Assembly (NCBI RefSeq): GCF_014203605.1
Contig: NZ_JACHJJ010000007.1
Span: forward strand, 124,001 to 188,000
Origin: Thiemannella venezuelensis
GTDB lineage: Bacteria > Actinomycetota > Actinomycetes > Streptosporangiales > Streptosporangiaceae
Length of the DNA stretch: 64,000 bases
Direction: 5' to 3'
Shown: in pieces, positions 52,994 through 62,938 of the stretch
Layout: each line of letters begins with the position of its first letter
How positions within the stretch are numbered: the first letter of the stretch is position 1
Position numbers and translations under genes: made by a program
Notes under the pieces: model-generated
What the model was told of the DNA's origin: nothing
The model's database searches: none
What the model saw: the letters and a program-made list of their open reading frames with translations, nothing else

Positions 52994-53011
52994 GGGAACC
53001 CTCCCAGAGGG

Positions 53012-53045
53012 CCCCCGCCCCTCCCCGGGCGGGGAGGGGCGGGGG
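53012..53045. terminator. Strong GC hairpin between binding-protein and permease genes
   Basis: A perfect 15-bp stem (CCCCCGCCCCTCCCC and its complement) with loop GGGC. Placed inside the operon, it probably lets some transcripts end after the binding-protein gene, giving more binding protein than permease. Confidence 0.75.
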
Positions 53046-53058
53046 CGGTGTCATCCGG

Positions 53059-54819
53059 TCAGGAGGCCGGCTTGATCTGCGTGAGCGTCTCGAAGCCGCC
53101 CAGCTCCAGCCAGTTGCGCCACATCGTCGGCGGCGTCTTGGGCGTGCTCGCCTCCGAGGAGGGCCAGTTGGTCCAGGCGGCGTTGCTCACCTGCGACCAC
53201 AGGCCGTTGTACCAGAGCGGGATGATCGGCAGCTCGTCCAGGTGGATCGCCTGGATCTTGGACATGACCTGCTTCATGCCCTCGACGTCGTCGGTCTTGA
53301 CCTGGTCGAGCTCCTGGACGAGCTTCCAGACCTCCTTGTTCTCGTACCGGCCGAAGTTGACGGTGTTCTGCGTCTTCTGGACCGGGAGCTGGAACATGTA
53401 GTCGTAGTACGTCCAGGGGGTGTTCGACAGCTGCCGCTCGTTGTTGATCAGCATGTCGAAGTCGCCCTTGCCCCGCTTGTCCACCAGGGCGTTGAAGTCG
53501 GGGAAGTCGGGGGTGACGTTGATCCCCGCCTCCTTGGCGCCGGCGGCGATGACGCGGATCGACTCCATCCAGTCGGTCCAGCCCGACGGGACGATGATGT
53601 CCAGCTCGATCTTCGAGCCGTCCTTGTTCTCCACGAACCCGTCGCCGTCGGAGTCCTTGTAGCCCGCGTCCGCCAGCAGCTTCTTGGCCTTGGCGACGTC
53701 GAAGGAGAAGCCCTTCTCCCCGACGACCGCCTGGTCGACGTACTGCTCCCACTGGGGCAGCAGGCCGGTGGGGCTGGCCGGCTTGACCAGGTTGCCGTAG
53801 ACGCCCTCGACGATCTTCTTGGTGTCGATCGAGCCGGCGAGCGCCTTGCGGAACGCCGGGTCGTCCATCGGCTTCTTCTTGGTGTTCAGCACCAGGAAGG
53901 CGGTGTTGGCCGAGAGCATGTACGGCGGCTCGGGGTAGTAGGTGGTGATGCCGAAGTTGCCCTTGACCAGGTTGGCCGCGCCGGGCAGGAAGTTGTTGCT
54001 GAGGTCCATGCCCTTCTGCAGCAGCAGGCCCATCGCCACCTCGTTGCTGGAGTTGACGATGTCGACGATGTACTTCGGCTTGGGCTCCATGGAGAGCGCG
54101 GTCTTGCCCCACCAGTCGTCGCGGCGCTGCCAGACGACGCGGTCCTGGTCGTGGCTCTTGTAGGTGTAGGCGCCGGTGCCGACCGGGTTCTCGTTCTTGC
54201 CGTCCAGGACCTCCTGCTCGGAGCGGCCCTGCCAGACGTGCTGCGGGACGATCGCGCGGCTGTACAGCTGGAAGTCCCACTCCTGGTAGTTGGCCTTGGA
54301 GAAGGTGAACTTCACGGTCCGGTCGTCGACCGCCTCGGCCTTCTCCAGCCACTCCCAGATGTTGTGGTAGGGGACCGTCTCCATCTTGCCGAGCTCGAAG
54401 GTGAAGACGACGTCCTTGGCGGTGAACGGCTTGCCGTCCGACCAGGTGACGCCCTGGCGGAGCTTCAGCTCGTAGGTCGTCTCGTCGGCCCACGCGCCGC
54501 TCTCGGCCAGCCAGGGGACCAGCTTGCCCGCGGTGCCGTCGAAGTGGAACAGCGACTCGTAGACCAGGCCCTCCGTGCCGGTCGCGTAGTCCCACTCGCG
54601 GAGCGGGTTGAAGTTGGCCGGCGGCCCCCACTGCGTGCCGCTGGTGTAGAGCGTCTCGTGGCGGGGCAGCGCGCCGCCGTCGCCGCCTCCCGGATTCACC
54701 GCGGGCGCGCTGCCCGCCTGGGATCCCTGGGGAGCGGGCGTCGTCCCGCCGCTCGAGCACGCGGCGGCGGCCAGGCCCGCCGCCAGGAGTGGAGCCATGA
54801 TCCGCATCCGGCTTCGCAT
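53059..54819 (-). CDS. Solute-binding lipoprotein, family 5 (oligosaccharide/peptide type)
   Basis: 586 residues. Lipoprotein signal with lipobox AAAC (Cys21 in LAAAACSSGG), then an SBP family 5 (DppA/OppA) body: TSGTQWGPPANFNPLREWDYATG, TYELKLRQGVTWSDGKPFTAKDVVFTF, GAYTYKSHDQDRVVWQRRDDWWG. Family 5 proteins carry peptides, nickel or, in some bacteria, beta-linked oligosaccharides; the beta-mannosidase in the same operon and the LacI regulator make manno-oligosaccharides the likely ligand. AAGGAG six bases before the ATG at 54819 fixes the start; a LacI-type operator lies 93 bp upstream. Confidence 0.9.
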   Translation of the reverse strand: MRSRMRIMAPLLAAGLAAAACSSGGTTPAPQGSQAGSAPAVNPGGGDGGALPRHETLYTSGTQWGPPANFNPLREWDYATGTEGLVYESLFHFDGTAGKLVPWLAESGAWADETTYELKLRQGVTWSDGKPFTAKDVVFTFELGKMETVPYHNIWEWLEKAEAVDDRTVKFTFSKANYQEWDFQLYSRAIVPQHVWQGRSEQEVLDGKNENPVGTGAYTYKSHDQDRVVWQRRDDWWGKTALSMEPKPKYIVDIVNSSNEVAMGLLLQKGMDLSNNFLPGAANLVKGNFGITTYYPEPPYMLSANTAFLVLNTKKKPMDDPAFRKALAGSIDTKKIVEGVYGNLVKPASPTGLLPQWEQYVDQAVVGEKGFSFDVAKAKKLLADAGYKDSDGDGFVENKDGSKIELDIIVPSGWTDWMESIRVIAAGAKEAGINVTPDFPDFNALVDKRGKGDFDMLINNERQLSNTPWTYYDYMFQLPVQKTQNTVNFGRYENKEVWKLVQELDQVKTDDVEGMKQVMSKIQAIHLDELPIIPLWYNGLWSQVSNAAWTNWPSSEASTPKTPPTMWRNWLELGGFETLTQIKPAS

Positions 54820-55191
54820 CGCGTCTCTCCTTCCCCCCGCCCTGCCGGCGGAGGTCATGAACGTCGTCACAGACCCCGATAGCCAGGCGGCGGGGTTACC
54901 GCCCCGCCGCCTGGGAGCGCTCCCATAGCTATGAAGACCGCACCTCCCGCCCATCGGACCGGTTGATGACGACCTCCGCGGGATGCCGGGCGATCACGGC
55001 CGGCATCTCGCTCCCATCCGCCAGCACCTGCTGAACCGGATAAGTAGGGCGAACGTAAATTCCGCGTAACCTCGCCGTCAATAGTCGTGACACGTTCGAT
55101 ATCTGCCCGGCAAAGGCCCTGGTGGGTTCTCTGGAACGCGAGGCGGTAGGGTCACGGCAACAGGGACTAACCGGTTCAACAGGGGGCTTGC
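54820..55191. other. Divergent promoter region between the importer operon and lacI
   Basis: 372 bp without a gene. It holds the 14-bp LacI-type operator at 54912, next to it CATAGCTATG (a 10-bp palindrome at 54924-54933), and, near 55030-55075, a more AT-rich stretch that may hold the lacI promoter. Confidence 0.6.
54912..54925. promoter_or_regulatory. LacI/CebR-type operator TGGGAGCGCTCCCA
   Basis: A perfect 14-bp palindrome equal to the CebR-type consensus, 93 bp before the binding-protein ATG, in the region shared with the divergent lacI gene. It is the expected operator for controlling the importer and the beta-mannosidase. Confidence 0.85.
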
Positions 55192-56223
55192 GTGAAGCGA
55201 CCGACGATCGCCGACATCGCCCGTCGGGCGGGAGTGTCCAAGGTGGCGGTCTCCTACGCGCTGAACGACCGCCCGGGGGTCTCCGAGACGAAGCGAGTCA
55301 TGATCAAGGCCATCGCCGAGGAGATCGGCTGGCGTCCCAACAGCGCGGCGCGCGCGCTCAACGGGGCGCTGGCCCGCACCGTCGGCCTGACCGTGTGCCG
55401 CCCGGCGCGCATCCTGGGCATGGAGCCGTTCTTCATGGAGCTGATCAGCGGGATCGAGAGCGAGCTCGCGGCGCGGTCGTACGCGCTGATGCTCCAGATG
55501 ACGGCGGACCCCGGCCAGGAGATGGAGGTGTACCGCCGCTGGTGGGGAGAGCGCCGGGTGGACGGGGCGATCCTGGTGGACCTGCGTTTCTGCGACCCGC
55601 GCGTCACCGGGCTCGCGGAGCTGGGCCTGCCTGCCGTCGTGGTCGGCCATCCCTCGGAGTCGGGGTCGCTCGTGCCCGTCTGGTCCGACGACACCGCCGC
55701 CGTCCGCGAGGCCGTGGAGTATCTCGTCGCCCTCGGGCACCGCAGGATCGCCCGGGTGGCGGGCATGCCCGAGCTGGTCCACACCGCCCTGCGCGACCAG
55801 GCGTTCACCGCCGCGTGCAAGGAGATGGGCGTGACCGGATACACCGTCACGCACACCGACTACACCGGGGAGGAGGGCGCGAGGGCGACCAGGCGGCTGA
55901 TCGGCTCACCCTCCCGGCCGACGGCGATCGTCTACGACAACGACATCATGGCCGTGGCCGGCCTCTCGGCCGCCCAGGAGATGCGGCTCGACGTGCCGGC
56001 GGACCTGTCCATCGTGGCCTGGGACGACTCCCCCCTCTCCCGGGTGGTGCGACCGGCCCTGACCGCGCTGAGCCGTGACATCCCCTCCTACGGCGCCCAC
56101 GCCGCGCGGACCCTGCTGACGCTGATCTCCGGCGAGGAGGTCACGGCCTTCGAGGACGAGGCGCCCCGGCTCGTCCCCCGCGGCAGCACCGCCCCGCCTC
56201 CGCCTCCCGGACCGGGCCGCTGA
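55192..56223 (+). CDS. LacI-family transcriptional repressor
   Basis: 343 residues. Helix-turn-helix at residues 4-25 (PTIADIARRAGVSKVAVSYALNDRPGVSE) with the hinge helix WRPNSAARALNGALA, then a periplasmic-binding-protein-type effector domain (DGAILVDLRF, LGHRRIARVAG, TAIVYDNDIMAVAGLSAA, DLSIVAWDDSPLSRVVRPALTALS). It is divergent from the importer operon and most likely binds the palindrome at 54912, lifted by an oligosaccharide or mannobiose-like inducer. GTG start with no strong ribosome-binding site. Ends in a Pro-rich tail. Confidence 0.93.
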   Translation: MKRPTIADIARRAGVSKVAVSYALNDRPGVSETKRVMIKAIAEEIGWRPNSAARALNGALARTVGLTVCRPARILGMEPFFMELISGIESELAARSYALMLQMTADPGQEMEVYRRWWGERRVDGAILVDLRFCDPRVTGLAELGLPAVVVGHPSESGSLVPVWSDDTAAVREAVEYLVALGHRRIARVAGMPELVHTALRDQAFTAACKEMGVTGYTVTHTDYTGEEGARATRRLIGSPSRPTAIVYDNDIMAVAGLSAAQEMRLDVPADLSIVAWDDSPLSRVVRPALTALSRDIPSYGAHAARTLLTLISGEEVTAFEDEAPRLVPRGSTAPPPPPGPGR

Positions 56224-56258
56224 CCGCCGGGTGCCCGCGCCCCCGCCCCGCGGTGATG

Positions 56259-56300
56259 CCCGAAGGGCCGGTACGGCGTCCGCCGTACCGGCCCTTCGGG
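56259..56300. terminator. Perfect 20-bp hairpin between lacI and the DEAD-box helicase gene
   Basis: The stem at 56259-56278 pairs fully with 56281-56300, with only TC between the arms. It lies between convergent genes (stops at 56223 and 56314) and should terminate both. Confidence 0.88.
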
Positions 56301-56313
56301 TCGGATCAGGTGA

Positions 56314-58266
56314 TCAGCGGCCGTAGCGGGCGCCGCCGGAGTGGTCGCCGTGCGGCCGGCCGCCGCGGAACCCGCGGTTGTCGCCGCGGCCCTCGGCCCG
56401 GAACGGCTCGCCGCTGCGGTAGCCGCCGCCGGAACGCTCGCCGCGGTAGCCGCCGCCCGCGGGGCGGTCACCGCGGTAGCCGCCGTTGCCGCCCTGGTAG
56501 CCGCCGCCGGAGCGCTCGCCGCGGTAGGAGTCGCGCTCGCCCGCCGGACGCTCGGAGCGGTAGCCGCCGGAACGGCCCTCGGCCCGGAACGGCTCGCCGC
56601 TGCGGTAGCCGCCGCCGGAACGCTCGCCGCGGTAGCCGCCGCCCGCGGGGCGGTCACCGCGGTAGCCGCCGTTGCCGCCCTGGTAGCCGCCGCCGGAGCG
56701 CTCGCCGCGGTAGGAGTCGCGCTCGCCCGCCGGACGCTCGGAGCGGTACTGGCCGCGCAGGTCGTTCACGCTGCCGCCGTTGCCGCCGTTGCCGCGGTAG
56801 CCGCCCTGGCGCTCGCCGCCGCGGTTGTCGTCGCCGAAGGAACGCTCGCCGCGGTGGCCGCGGTCCTCACCGGAGCGCTCGCGGGACTGGTAGCCCTCGC
56901 CGCCGTGGCCGGGACGGTCGCCGCGGAACCGGCGCGGCCCGCGGCCGCCACCGCCGCCGCCGAAGCCCTCGCGGCGCTGGCGCTGCTTGGCGACCGGCGC
57001 CGAGGGCTCCCAGACCGGGATCGCCTCGCCGCTGGGCGTGCGGGCGCCGGCGACCTCCTCCAGGCGCGGGTGGCCCGGGGTGGCCTTGAGGCGGAACGGC
57101 TTGATGCCCGCGCGGCGGGTCATCGCGTCGGTGGAGCGGCGCTCGTTGGGGAGCACCAGCGTCATGACGGTGCCCTTCTCCCCGGCGCGGGCCGTACGGC
57201 CGCCGCGGTGCAGGTAGCTCTTGTGGTCCTGCGGCGGGTCGACGTGCAGCACGAGGCTGATGTTGTCGACGTGGATGCCGCGGGCCGCGACGTCGGTGCA
57301 GACCAGGACGTTGATCGCACCTTCCTTGAACTCGGCCAGGATGCGGGTGCGCTGGTTCTGGCGCTTGCCGCCGTGCAGGCCGCCGGCCTTGACGCCGACC
57401 TGGGCCAGCTGCTTGCACAGGCGGTCCACACCGTGCTGGGTGCGGACGAAGATGATCGTCCGGCCCTCGCGGTTGGCGATCTCGGCGGTCACCGGGAACT
57501 TGTCGTCGCGGTGCACCTCCAGGACGTGGTGCTCCATGGTGTCGACCGGAGAGGTGGCCGGGGCCAGGGAGTGGGTCACCGGGTCGGTGAGGAAGCGCTT
57601 GACGAGCTTGTCCACGTCGCCGTCGAGGGTGGCGGAGAACAGCAGGCGCTGGCTGCCGGCCGGGGTCTGCTGGAGCAGGGCGCTGACCACCGGGAAGAAG
57701 CCGAGGTCGCACATGTGGTCGGCCTCGTCCAGGACGGTCACCTGGACCTCCTCCAGGGAGCACTCGCCCTGCTGGATGAGGTCGGTGAGCCGGCCCGGGG
57801 TGGCCACGACGATCTCGACGCCGCGGCGCAGCGCCTCGATCTGGCGGCCCATGGACATGCCGCCGACGACGGTCTTCATGCGCAGCGACAGCCCGCGGCC
57901 CAGCGGCTCGAGCGCGTCGGTGACCTGCATGGCCAGCTCGCGGGTGGGCACCAGGATGACGGCGCGGGGGCGGCCGGGGGCCGCCTTGACGCCGGCGATG
58001 CGCGTCATGGTGGGCAGGCCGAAGGCCAGGGTCTTGCCGGAGCCGGTCTGGCCGCGGCCGAGCACGTCGATCCCGGCCAGGACGTCGGGGATGGCGATGC
58101 TCTGGATCGGGAAGGGGCTCTCGATGCCCTGGCGGGAGAGCGCGGTCACGAGGGGCTTGGGCAGGCCGAGCCGGGTGAACTCGGACACGCCGGCGGGCGC
58201 CTCGGGAAGCTCGGAGACCTCGCGGAACTCGGTGTTCTCGGGCAGGGCAGCGTCAAGCATGGTCAC
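56314..58266 (-). CDS. DEAD-box RNA helicase with Arg/Gly-rich repetitive tail
   Basis: 650 residues. Motifs in order: Q-motif ([26 protein letters not shown]), Walker [40 protein letters not shown] and [10 protein letters not shown]. Residues from about 430 form a tail of [13 protein letters not shown]-like repeats, rich in Arg, Gly, Ser and Tyr, that should bind RNA and may drive condensation. The tail contains a tandem 186-bp duplication (56387-56748). GTG start at 58266 with GAAAGG 11 bases upstream; an ATG two codons in is possible. Likely cold-shock or RNA-degradation related. Confidence 0.93.
   Translation of the reverse strand: MTMLDAALPENTEFREVSELPEAPAGVSEFTRLGLPKPLVTALSRQGIESPFPIQSIAIPDVLAGIDVLGRGQTGSGKTLAFGLPTMTRIAGVKAAPGRPRAVILVPTRELAMQVTDALEPLGRGLSLRMKTVVGGMSMGRQIEALRRGVEIVVATPGRLTDLIQQGECSLEEVQVTVLDEADHMCDLGFFPVVSALLQQTPAGSQRLLFSATLDGDVDKLVKRFLTDPVTHSLAPATSPVDTMEHHVLEVHRDDKFPVTAEIANREGRTIIFVRTQHGVDRLCKQLAQVGVKAGGLHGGKRQNQRTRILAEFKEGAINVLVCTDVAARGIHVDNISLVLHVDPPQDHKSYLHRGGRTARAGEKGTVMTLVLPNERRSTDAMTRRAGIKPFRLKATPGHPRLEEVAGARTPSGEAIPVWEPSAPVAKQRQRREGFGGGGGGRGPRRFRGDRPGHGGEGYQSRERSGEDRGHRGERSFGDDNRGGERQGGYRGNGGNGGSVNDLRGQYRSERPAGERDSYRGERSGGGYQGGNGGYRGDRPAGGGYRGERSGGGYRSGEPFRAEGRSGGYRSERPAGERDSYRGERSGGGYQGGNGGYRGDRPAGGGYRGERSGGGYRSGEPFRAEGRGDNRGFRGGRPHGDHSGGARYGR
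56387..56748. repeat. 186-bp tandem duplication in the helicase tail
   Basis: 56387-56572 is repeated from 56573 to 56748, with no mismatch seen over 176 bp. It encodes a 62-residue unit, duplicated in frame. The identity indicates recent duplication or gene conversion. Confidence 0.88.
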
Positions 58267-58627
58267 GAAGGTTCGTGCCTTTCGATAGAAGTACGGGGCA
58301 CGTCACTTCTGCGAAAGGACGAGCCTGGAGCGCGCGGCGCGGAGCCGCGCTCGATCGGCGCCCACATGAGGGGCGGTGGTGCGGTGCAAGTCGAGGCGCA
58401 CCGCACGGGGCGGGTCAATCATACCCGCACGCAGTCAAACCACGATCAAGCATTCCCGGCGTTCGCAGTGCCGGGTCGGTCGGGGCGTCCGCCATGGGGC
58501 GGGCGCTTGTCCGTCGGTGGAGCCAACGCTCCGAGCCGGGATTTTCTTCCCGGCCCCGGGCATCCTCTCACACAATCCGGTACGGCTCGCAACTCGCGAG
58601 GTGCGAACCGTACCGGGAAGGGCCGGG
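58267..58627. other. Long leader/promoter region of the helicase gene
   Basis: 361 bp without a protein gene between the helicase start and the sufT stop. The part beside the helicase (58267-58400) is a likely long 5' leader. The part at 58577-58616 is the SUF terminator. Nothing else recognisable. Confidence 0.5.
58577..58616. terminator. Hairpin at the end of the SUF operon
   Basis: Outer arms CCGGTACGG and CCGTACCGG (9 bp, perfect), with an inner TCGCA/TGCGA pairing. It begins 11 bp past the sufT stop. Confidence 0.75.
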
Positions 58628-58993
58628 TCAGACGTTGAAACCGAGCATTCTGAGCTGGTCACGGCCCTCGTCGGTGATCTTGTCGGGACCCCACGGCGGG
58701 AGCCAGACCCAGTTGATCTTCACGTCGGAGACCATGCCGTCCAGCGCGGAGTGCGCCTGCTCCTCGATGACGTCGGTCAGCGGGCAGGCCGCGCTGGTCA
58801 GCGTCATGTCGATGGTCGCGATCGGCGGGGCCCCGGCCTCGGCGGGGTCGAGGTTGACCCCGTAGATCAGGCCGAGGTCGACGACGTTGATGCCGAGCTC
58901 GGGGTCCACGACGTCCTTGAGGGCCTCCATGACCTCGTCAAGGGTGGTCTCGCCGTCGTACGCCGAGGTCGGCGTCTCCACGGGCTTGCTCAT
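58628..58993 (-). CDS. sufT: Iron-sulfur cluster assembly factor (SufT/DUF59)
   Basis: 121 residues. The MIP18/DUF59 core is DEVMEALKDVVDPELGINVVDLGLIYGV, then MTLTSAACPLTDVIEEQA with the reactive Cys, then VWLPPWGPDKITDEGRDQLRMLGF. It helps mature iron-sulfur proteins. The ATG overlaps the sufU stop (ATGA), with GAGGAG upstream. Confidence 0.92.
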   Translation of the reverse strand: MSKPVETPTSAYDGETTLDEVMEALKDVVDPELGINVVDLGLIYGVNLDPAEAGAPPIATIDMTLTSAACPLTDVIEEQAHSALDGMVSDVKINWVWLPPWGPDKITDEGRDQLRMLGFNV

Positions 58994-59427
58994 GATGCAC
59001 TCCTCACAACAGCGTCCTTGTAGGCCATCCACGCGAGCAGCGCGCACTTGACCCGGGCCGGGAACTTGGCGACCCCGGCGAACGCCACGGCGTCGCCGAG
59101 CACGTCCTCGTCCGGATCCACCTGGCCCCTGCCCTGCATGAGCCGGGTGAACTCCTCCACCACCGCGAGCGTCTCCGGCACGGTGGAGCCGGTCGTCAGC
59201 TCGTGCAGGACCGAGGCCGCGGCCTGGCTGATCGAGCAGCCCTGGCCGTCGTAGGAGACGTCCTCGACCTTGCCGCCGTCGCCCACCCTGACCCGCATGG
59301 TGATCTCGTCGCCGCAGGTCGGGTTGACGTGGTGGACCTCGGCGTCGAAGGGGTCGCGCAGACCGCGCCCCTGGGGGTGCTTGTAGTGCTCCAGGATCAG
59401 CTCCTGGTACATGGACTCGGCGATCAT
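58990..59427 (-). CDS. sufU: SUF scaffold-like protein / sulfur acceptor
   Basis: 145 residues. Cys ligands are visible in VNPTCGDEITM, DGQGCSISQAAASVL and FPARVKCALLAWMA, the zinc-binding set of SufU. SufU accepts sulfur from SufS. It lies 40 bp after sufS and overlaps sufT. Confidence 0.93.
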   Translation of the reverse strand: MIAESMYQELILEHYKHPQGRGLRDPFDAEVHHVNPTCGDEITMRVRVGDGGKVEDVSYDGQGCSISQAAASVLHELTTGSTVPETLAVVEEFTRLMQGRGQVDPDEDVLGDAVAFAGVAKFPARVKCALLAWMAYKDAVVRSAS

Positions 59428-59467
59428 GGCTCTCGGCTCACTCGTCGGCTCGGCTGCTCCGGCATCG

Positions 59468-60727
59468 CTACGCGAACACCTTCCGCACGTGGTGGAGGCC
59501 GCGGACCAGGGCGTCGATCTCGGCCGGGGTGTTGTAGAGGTAGAAGGAGGCCCGCGTGGTGGCGGGGATCCCGAACCTCAGGTGGAGCGGGCGGGCGCAG
59601 TGGTGCCCCACGCGCACGGCCACGCCGAACTCGTCGTCCAGGATCTGGCCGACGTCGTGCGGGTGGATCCCCTCCAGGGTGAACGAGACCGTGCCGCCGC
59701 GGTCCTCCAGGCCGGTCGGCCCGACCACCTTCAGGCCGGGCACCTCGCCCAGCGCCTCCAGGGCGTGGCGGGTCAGCTCGCGCTCGTGGGCGGCGATGGC
59801 GTCCATCCCGATCGAGGACAGGTACTCCACCGCGGCGCCGAGGCCGATGGCCTCGACGATCGGCGGGGTGCCCGCCTCGAACTTGTGCGGCGCGGGCGCG
59901 TAGGTCGAGCGGTCCATCCAGACCGCCTCGATCATCTCGCCGCCGCCCAGGAACGGGGGCATGGCCTCCAGCAGCTCCGCGCGGGCCCACAGCACGCCGA
60001 TCCCGGAGGGACCGGCCGCCTTGTGCCCGGTGAAGGCCACGAAGTCCACGCCCAGCGCGGCCACGTCCACCGGCTTGTGCGGGACCGACTGGGAGGCGTC
60101 GAGCATCAGCAGCGCGCCCGCCTGGCGGGCCCGGGCGAGCACCCGGGCCACCGGGTTGACCGTGCCGAGCACGTTCGACTGGTGCGCGATCGAAACGATC
60201 TTCGTGCGCTCGGTGACCAGCTCGTCGAGGTTCGACAGGTCGAGGCGGCCCTCGTCCGTGACGGAGAACCAGCGCAGCGTGGCGCCGGTGCGCCGCGCGA
60301 GCAGCTGCCACGGGACGATGTTGGAGTGGTGCTCCATCTCGGAGATGACGATCTCGTCGCCGGGCCCCATCATGAACCGGGGGTCCTCGTTGACGGGGTT
60401 GCCGAAGGCGTAGGCCACCAGGTTGAGCGCCTCGGAGGCGTTCTTGGTGAAGACGATCTCGTCGCGGCTCGGCGCGCCGACGAAGGAGGCGACCTTGTCG
60501 CGGGCGGCCTCGTAGGCCTCGGTGGACTCCGCGCCCAGCACGTGCATGGCGCGGCCGACGTTGCCGTAGTGCATCGCCAGGTGCTCGCGCATGACCTCGA
60601 TCACCTGGACCGGCTTCTGCGAGGAGTTGCCCGAGTCGAGGTAGATCAGCGGCCTGCCGCCGGGCAGCTCGCGGGAGAGGACCGGGAAGTCCTTCCTGAT
60701 CCTCTCCACGTCGAACGCAGTGCTCAT
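59468..60727 (-). CDS. sufS: Cysteine desulfurase, SUF type
   Basis: 419 residues. It takes sulfur from cysteine with PLP as cofactor. The PLP lysine is in AFTGHKAAGPSGIGVLW, and the active-site Cys is in RVGHHCARPLHLRFGIPATTRASFYLYNT, with the short lobe of type II (SufS-like) enzymes. ISEMEHHSNIVPW is the conserved histidine loop. It is 31 bp downstream of sufC in the operon. Confidence 0.96.
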   Translation of the reverse strand: MSTAFDVERIRKDFPVLSRELPGGRPLIYLDSGNSSQKPVQVIEVMREHLAMHYGNVGRAMHVLGAESTEAYEAARDKVASFVGAPSRDEIVFTKNASEALNLVAYAFGNPVNEDPRFMMGPGDEIVISEMEHHSNIVPWQLLARRTGATLRWFSVTDEGRLDLSNLDELVTERTKIVSIAHQSNVLGTVNPVARVLARARQAGALLMLDASQSVPHKPVDVAALGVDFVAFTGHKAAGPSGIGVLWARAELLEAMPPFLGGGEMIEAVWMDRSTYAPAPHKFEAGTPPIVEAIGLGAAVEYLSSIGMDAIAAHERELTRHALEALGEVPGLKVVGPTGLEDRGGTVSFTLEGIHPHDVGQILDDEFGVAVRVGHHCARPLHLRFGIPATTRASFYLYNTPAEIDALVRGLHHVRKVFA

Positions 60728-60758
60728 CGGTCGCTCACCACTCCCACCGCTCCCAAGA

Positions 60759-61505
<747 letters not shown>

Positions 61506-61823
61506 TTATGACTCCTTCGAGAGCGAGACGAGGACGTCGTCGCCGTCGATCTTGACTCGGTAAACGGGAACGGGCTTGATGGCGGGCGGGCCGGTGGGCT
61601 TGCCCGAGCGCAGGTCGAAGCACGAGCCGTGCAGCCAGCACTCCAGGGTGCCGTCGTAGACCTCGCCCTCGCTGAGCTTCACCTCGGCATGGGAGCACAC
61701 GTCGTGCAGGGCGTGCACCTCCCCGCCCTGGCGGACCAGGGCGACCGGGGTGTCTCCGACCTCGACGCCGATCACACCGCCGTCGGGGACGTCGGCGACC
61801 TTGCAGACTTTCTCGAACGTCAT
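61506..61823 (-). CDS. Rieske-type ferredoxin of the SUF operon
   Basis: 105 residues. The [2Fe-2S] ligands are C-x-H in CSHAEVKL and C-x2-H in CWLHGSCFDL. Small Rieske proteins sit between sufD and sufC in actinobacterial SUF operons, where they may supply electrons. The start overlaps the sufD stop (ATGA). Confidence 0.92.
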   Translation of the reverse strand: MTFEKVCKVADVPDGGVIGVEVGDTPVALVRQGGEVHALHDVCSHAEVKLSEGEVYDGTLECWLHGSCFDLRSGKPTGPPAIKPVPVYRVKIDGDDVLVSLSKES

Positions 61824-62938
61824 CCGGCGAGCTCCGCCTCGACCTTGGCCATCACCCGGTCTCGGAGCTCCTCGACCTCGATCTTCTCGATGAGCTGGCC
61901 GAAGAAGCCCCGGATGACCAGGCGGCGGGCCTCGTCGAACGGGATGCCGCGGGCCTGGAGGTAGAAGATGTGCTCGTCGTCCAGACGGCCGGAGGCGCTG
62001 GCGTGTCCCGCCCCGGCGACCTCGCCGGTGAGGATCTCCAGGTTCGGCACCGAGTCGGCGCGGGCGCCGTCGGTGAGCAGGAGGTTCCGGTTGAGCTCGT
62101 AGGTGTCGGTGCCCTCGGCCTCCACCCGGATGATCACGTCGCCGATCCAGACCGCGTGCGCGTCGTCGCCCTGCAGCGCGCCCTTGTAGACCACGTTGCT
62201 CTTGCAGTTGGGCTGGGAGTGGTCGACCAGCAGGCGGTGCTCCAGGTGCTGGCCGGCGTCCACGAAGTACAGGCCGGTCAGGTCGGCGTCGCCGCCGGGG
62301 GCGGTGTAGGAGACCGACGGCGAGAGCCGTACCACGTCGCCGCCGAGGGTGACCACGAAGCCGCGGAAGGTCGCGTCCTTGCCGAGCTGGGCGTGGTGGT
62401 GGGAGACGTGCACCGCGTCGTCGGCCCAGTCCTGCAGGCTGACGACCTTGAGGGTGGCGCCGTCGCCCACGACGAACTCGACGTTGTCGGCGTAGACCGC
62501 GCTGCCCCGGTGGTCCAGGACGACGACGGCCTCGGCCATCGGCTCCAGCCGGACCACGGTGTGGCCGTAGGCCGTGCCGCCGCCGCCGGTGAAGGTGATC
62601 ACCGTCGGCTTGGAGGCGACCGCCTCCCGCGGAACCGTGACGACGGTGGCCTTCTCGAAGGCGGCGTAGGCCTGGGCGCTGACCCGGTCGGCGGGCACGT
62701 ACGCCTTGCCGATCCGCTCGTCCTCCCGGCCCACGGTCTCCACGGTGGCCTCGGGGGCGGCGTCCACCGCGACGGACACGGCGCCGGAGCCGGCGGCCGT
62801 GCCGTCGTGCAGGCCCTTGAGCCGCGACAGCGGCGTGAAGCGCCACTCCTCCTCCCGGCCGGTCGGCACGGCGAAGTCGTCCAGCTCGTAGGAGGACTTG
62901 CGCTGGAGGGTCGACGAGGGGGTTGTTGCGAGACCCAT
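61820..62938 (-). CDS. sufD: SUF scaffold subunit
   Basis: 372 residues, the beta-helix scaffold partner of SufB. The conserved C-terminal part is visible: GTDTYELNRNLLLTDGARADSVPNLEILTGEVAGAGHASASGRLDDEHIFYLQARGI, followed by ARRLVIRGFF, with the conserved His/Cys region. The ATG overlaps the sufB stop (TGATG). Confidence 0.95.
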   Translation of the reverse strand: MGLATTPSSTLQRKSSYELDDFAVPTGREEEWRFTPLSRLKGLHDGTAAGSGAVSVAVDAAPEATVETVGREDERIGKAYVPADRVSAQAYAAFEKATVVTVPREAVASKPTVITFTGGGGTAYGHTVVRLEPMAEAVVVLDHRGSAVYADNVEFVVGDGATLKVVSLQDWADDAVHVSHHHAQLGKDATFRGFVVTLGGDVVRLSPSVSYTAPGGDADLTGLYFVDAGQHLEHRLLVDHSQPNCKSNVVYKGALQGDDAHAVWIGDVIIRVEAEGTDTYELNRNLLLTDGARADSVPNLEILTGEVAGAGHASASGRLDDEHIFYLQARGIPFDEARRLVIRGFFGQLIEKIEVEELRDRVMAKVEAELAG

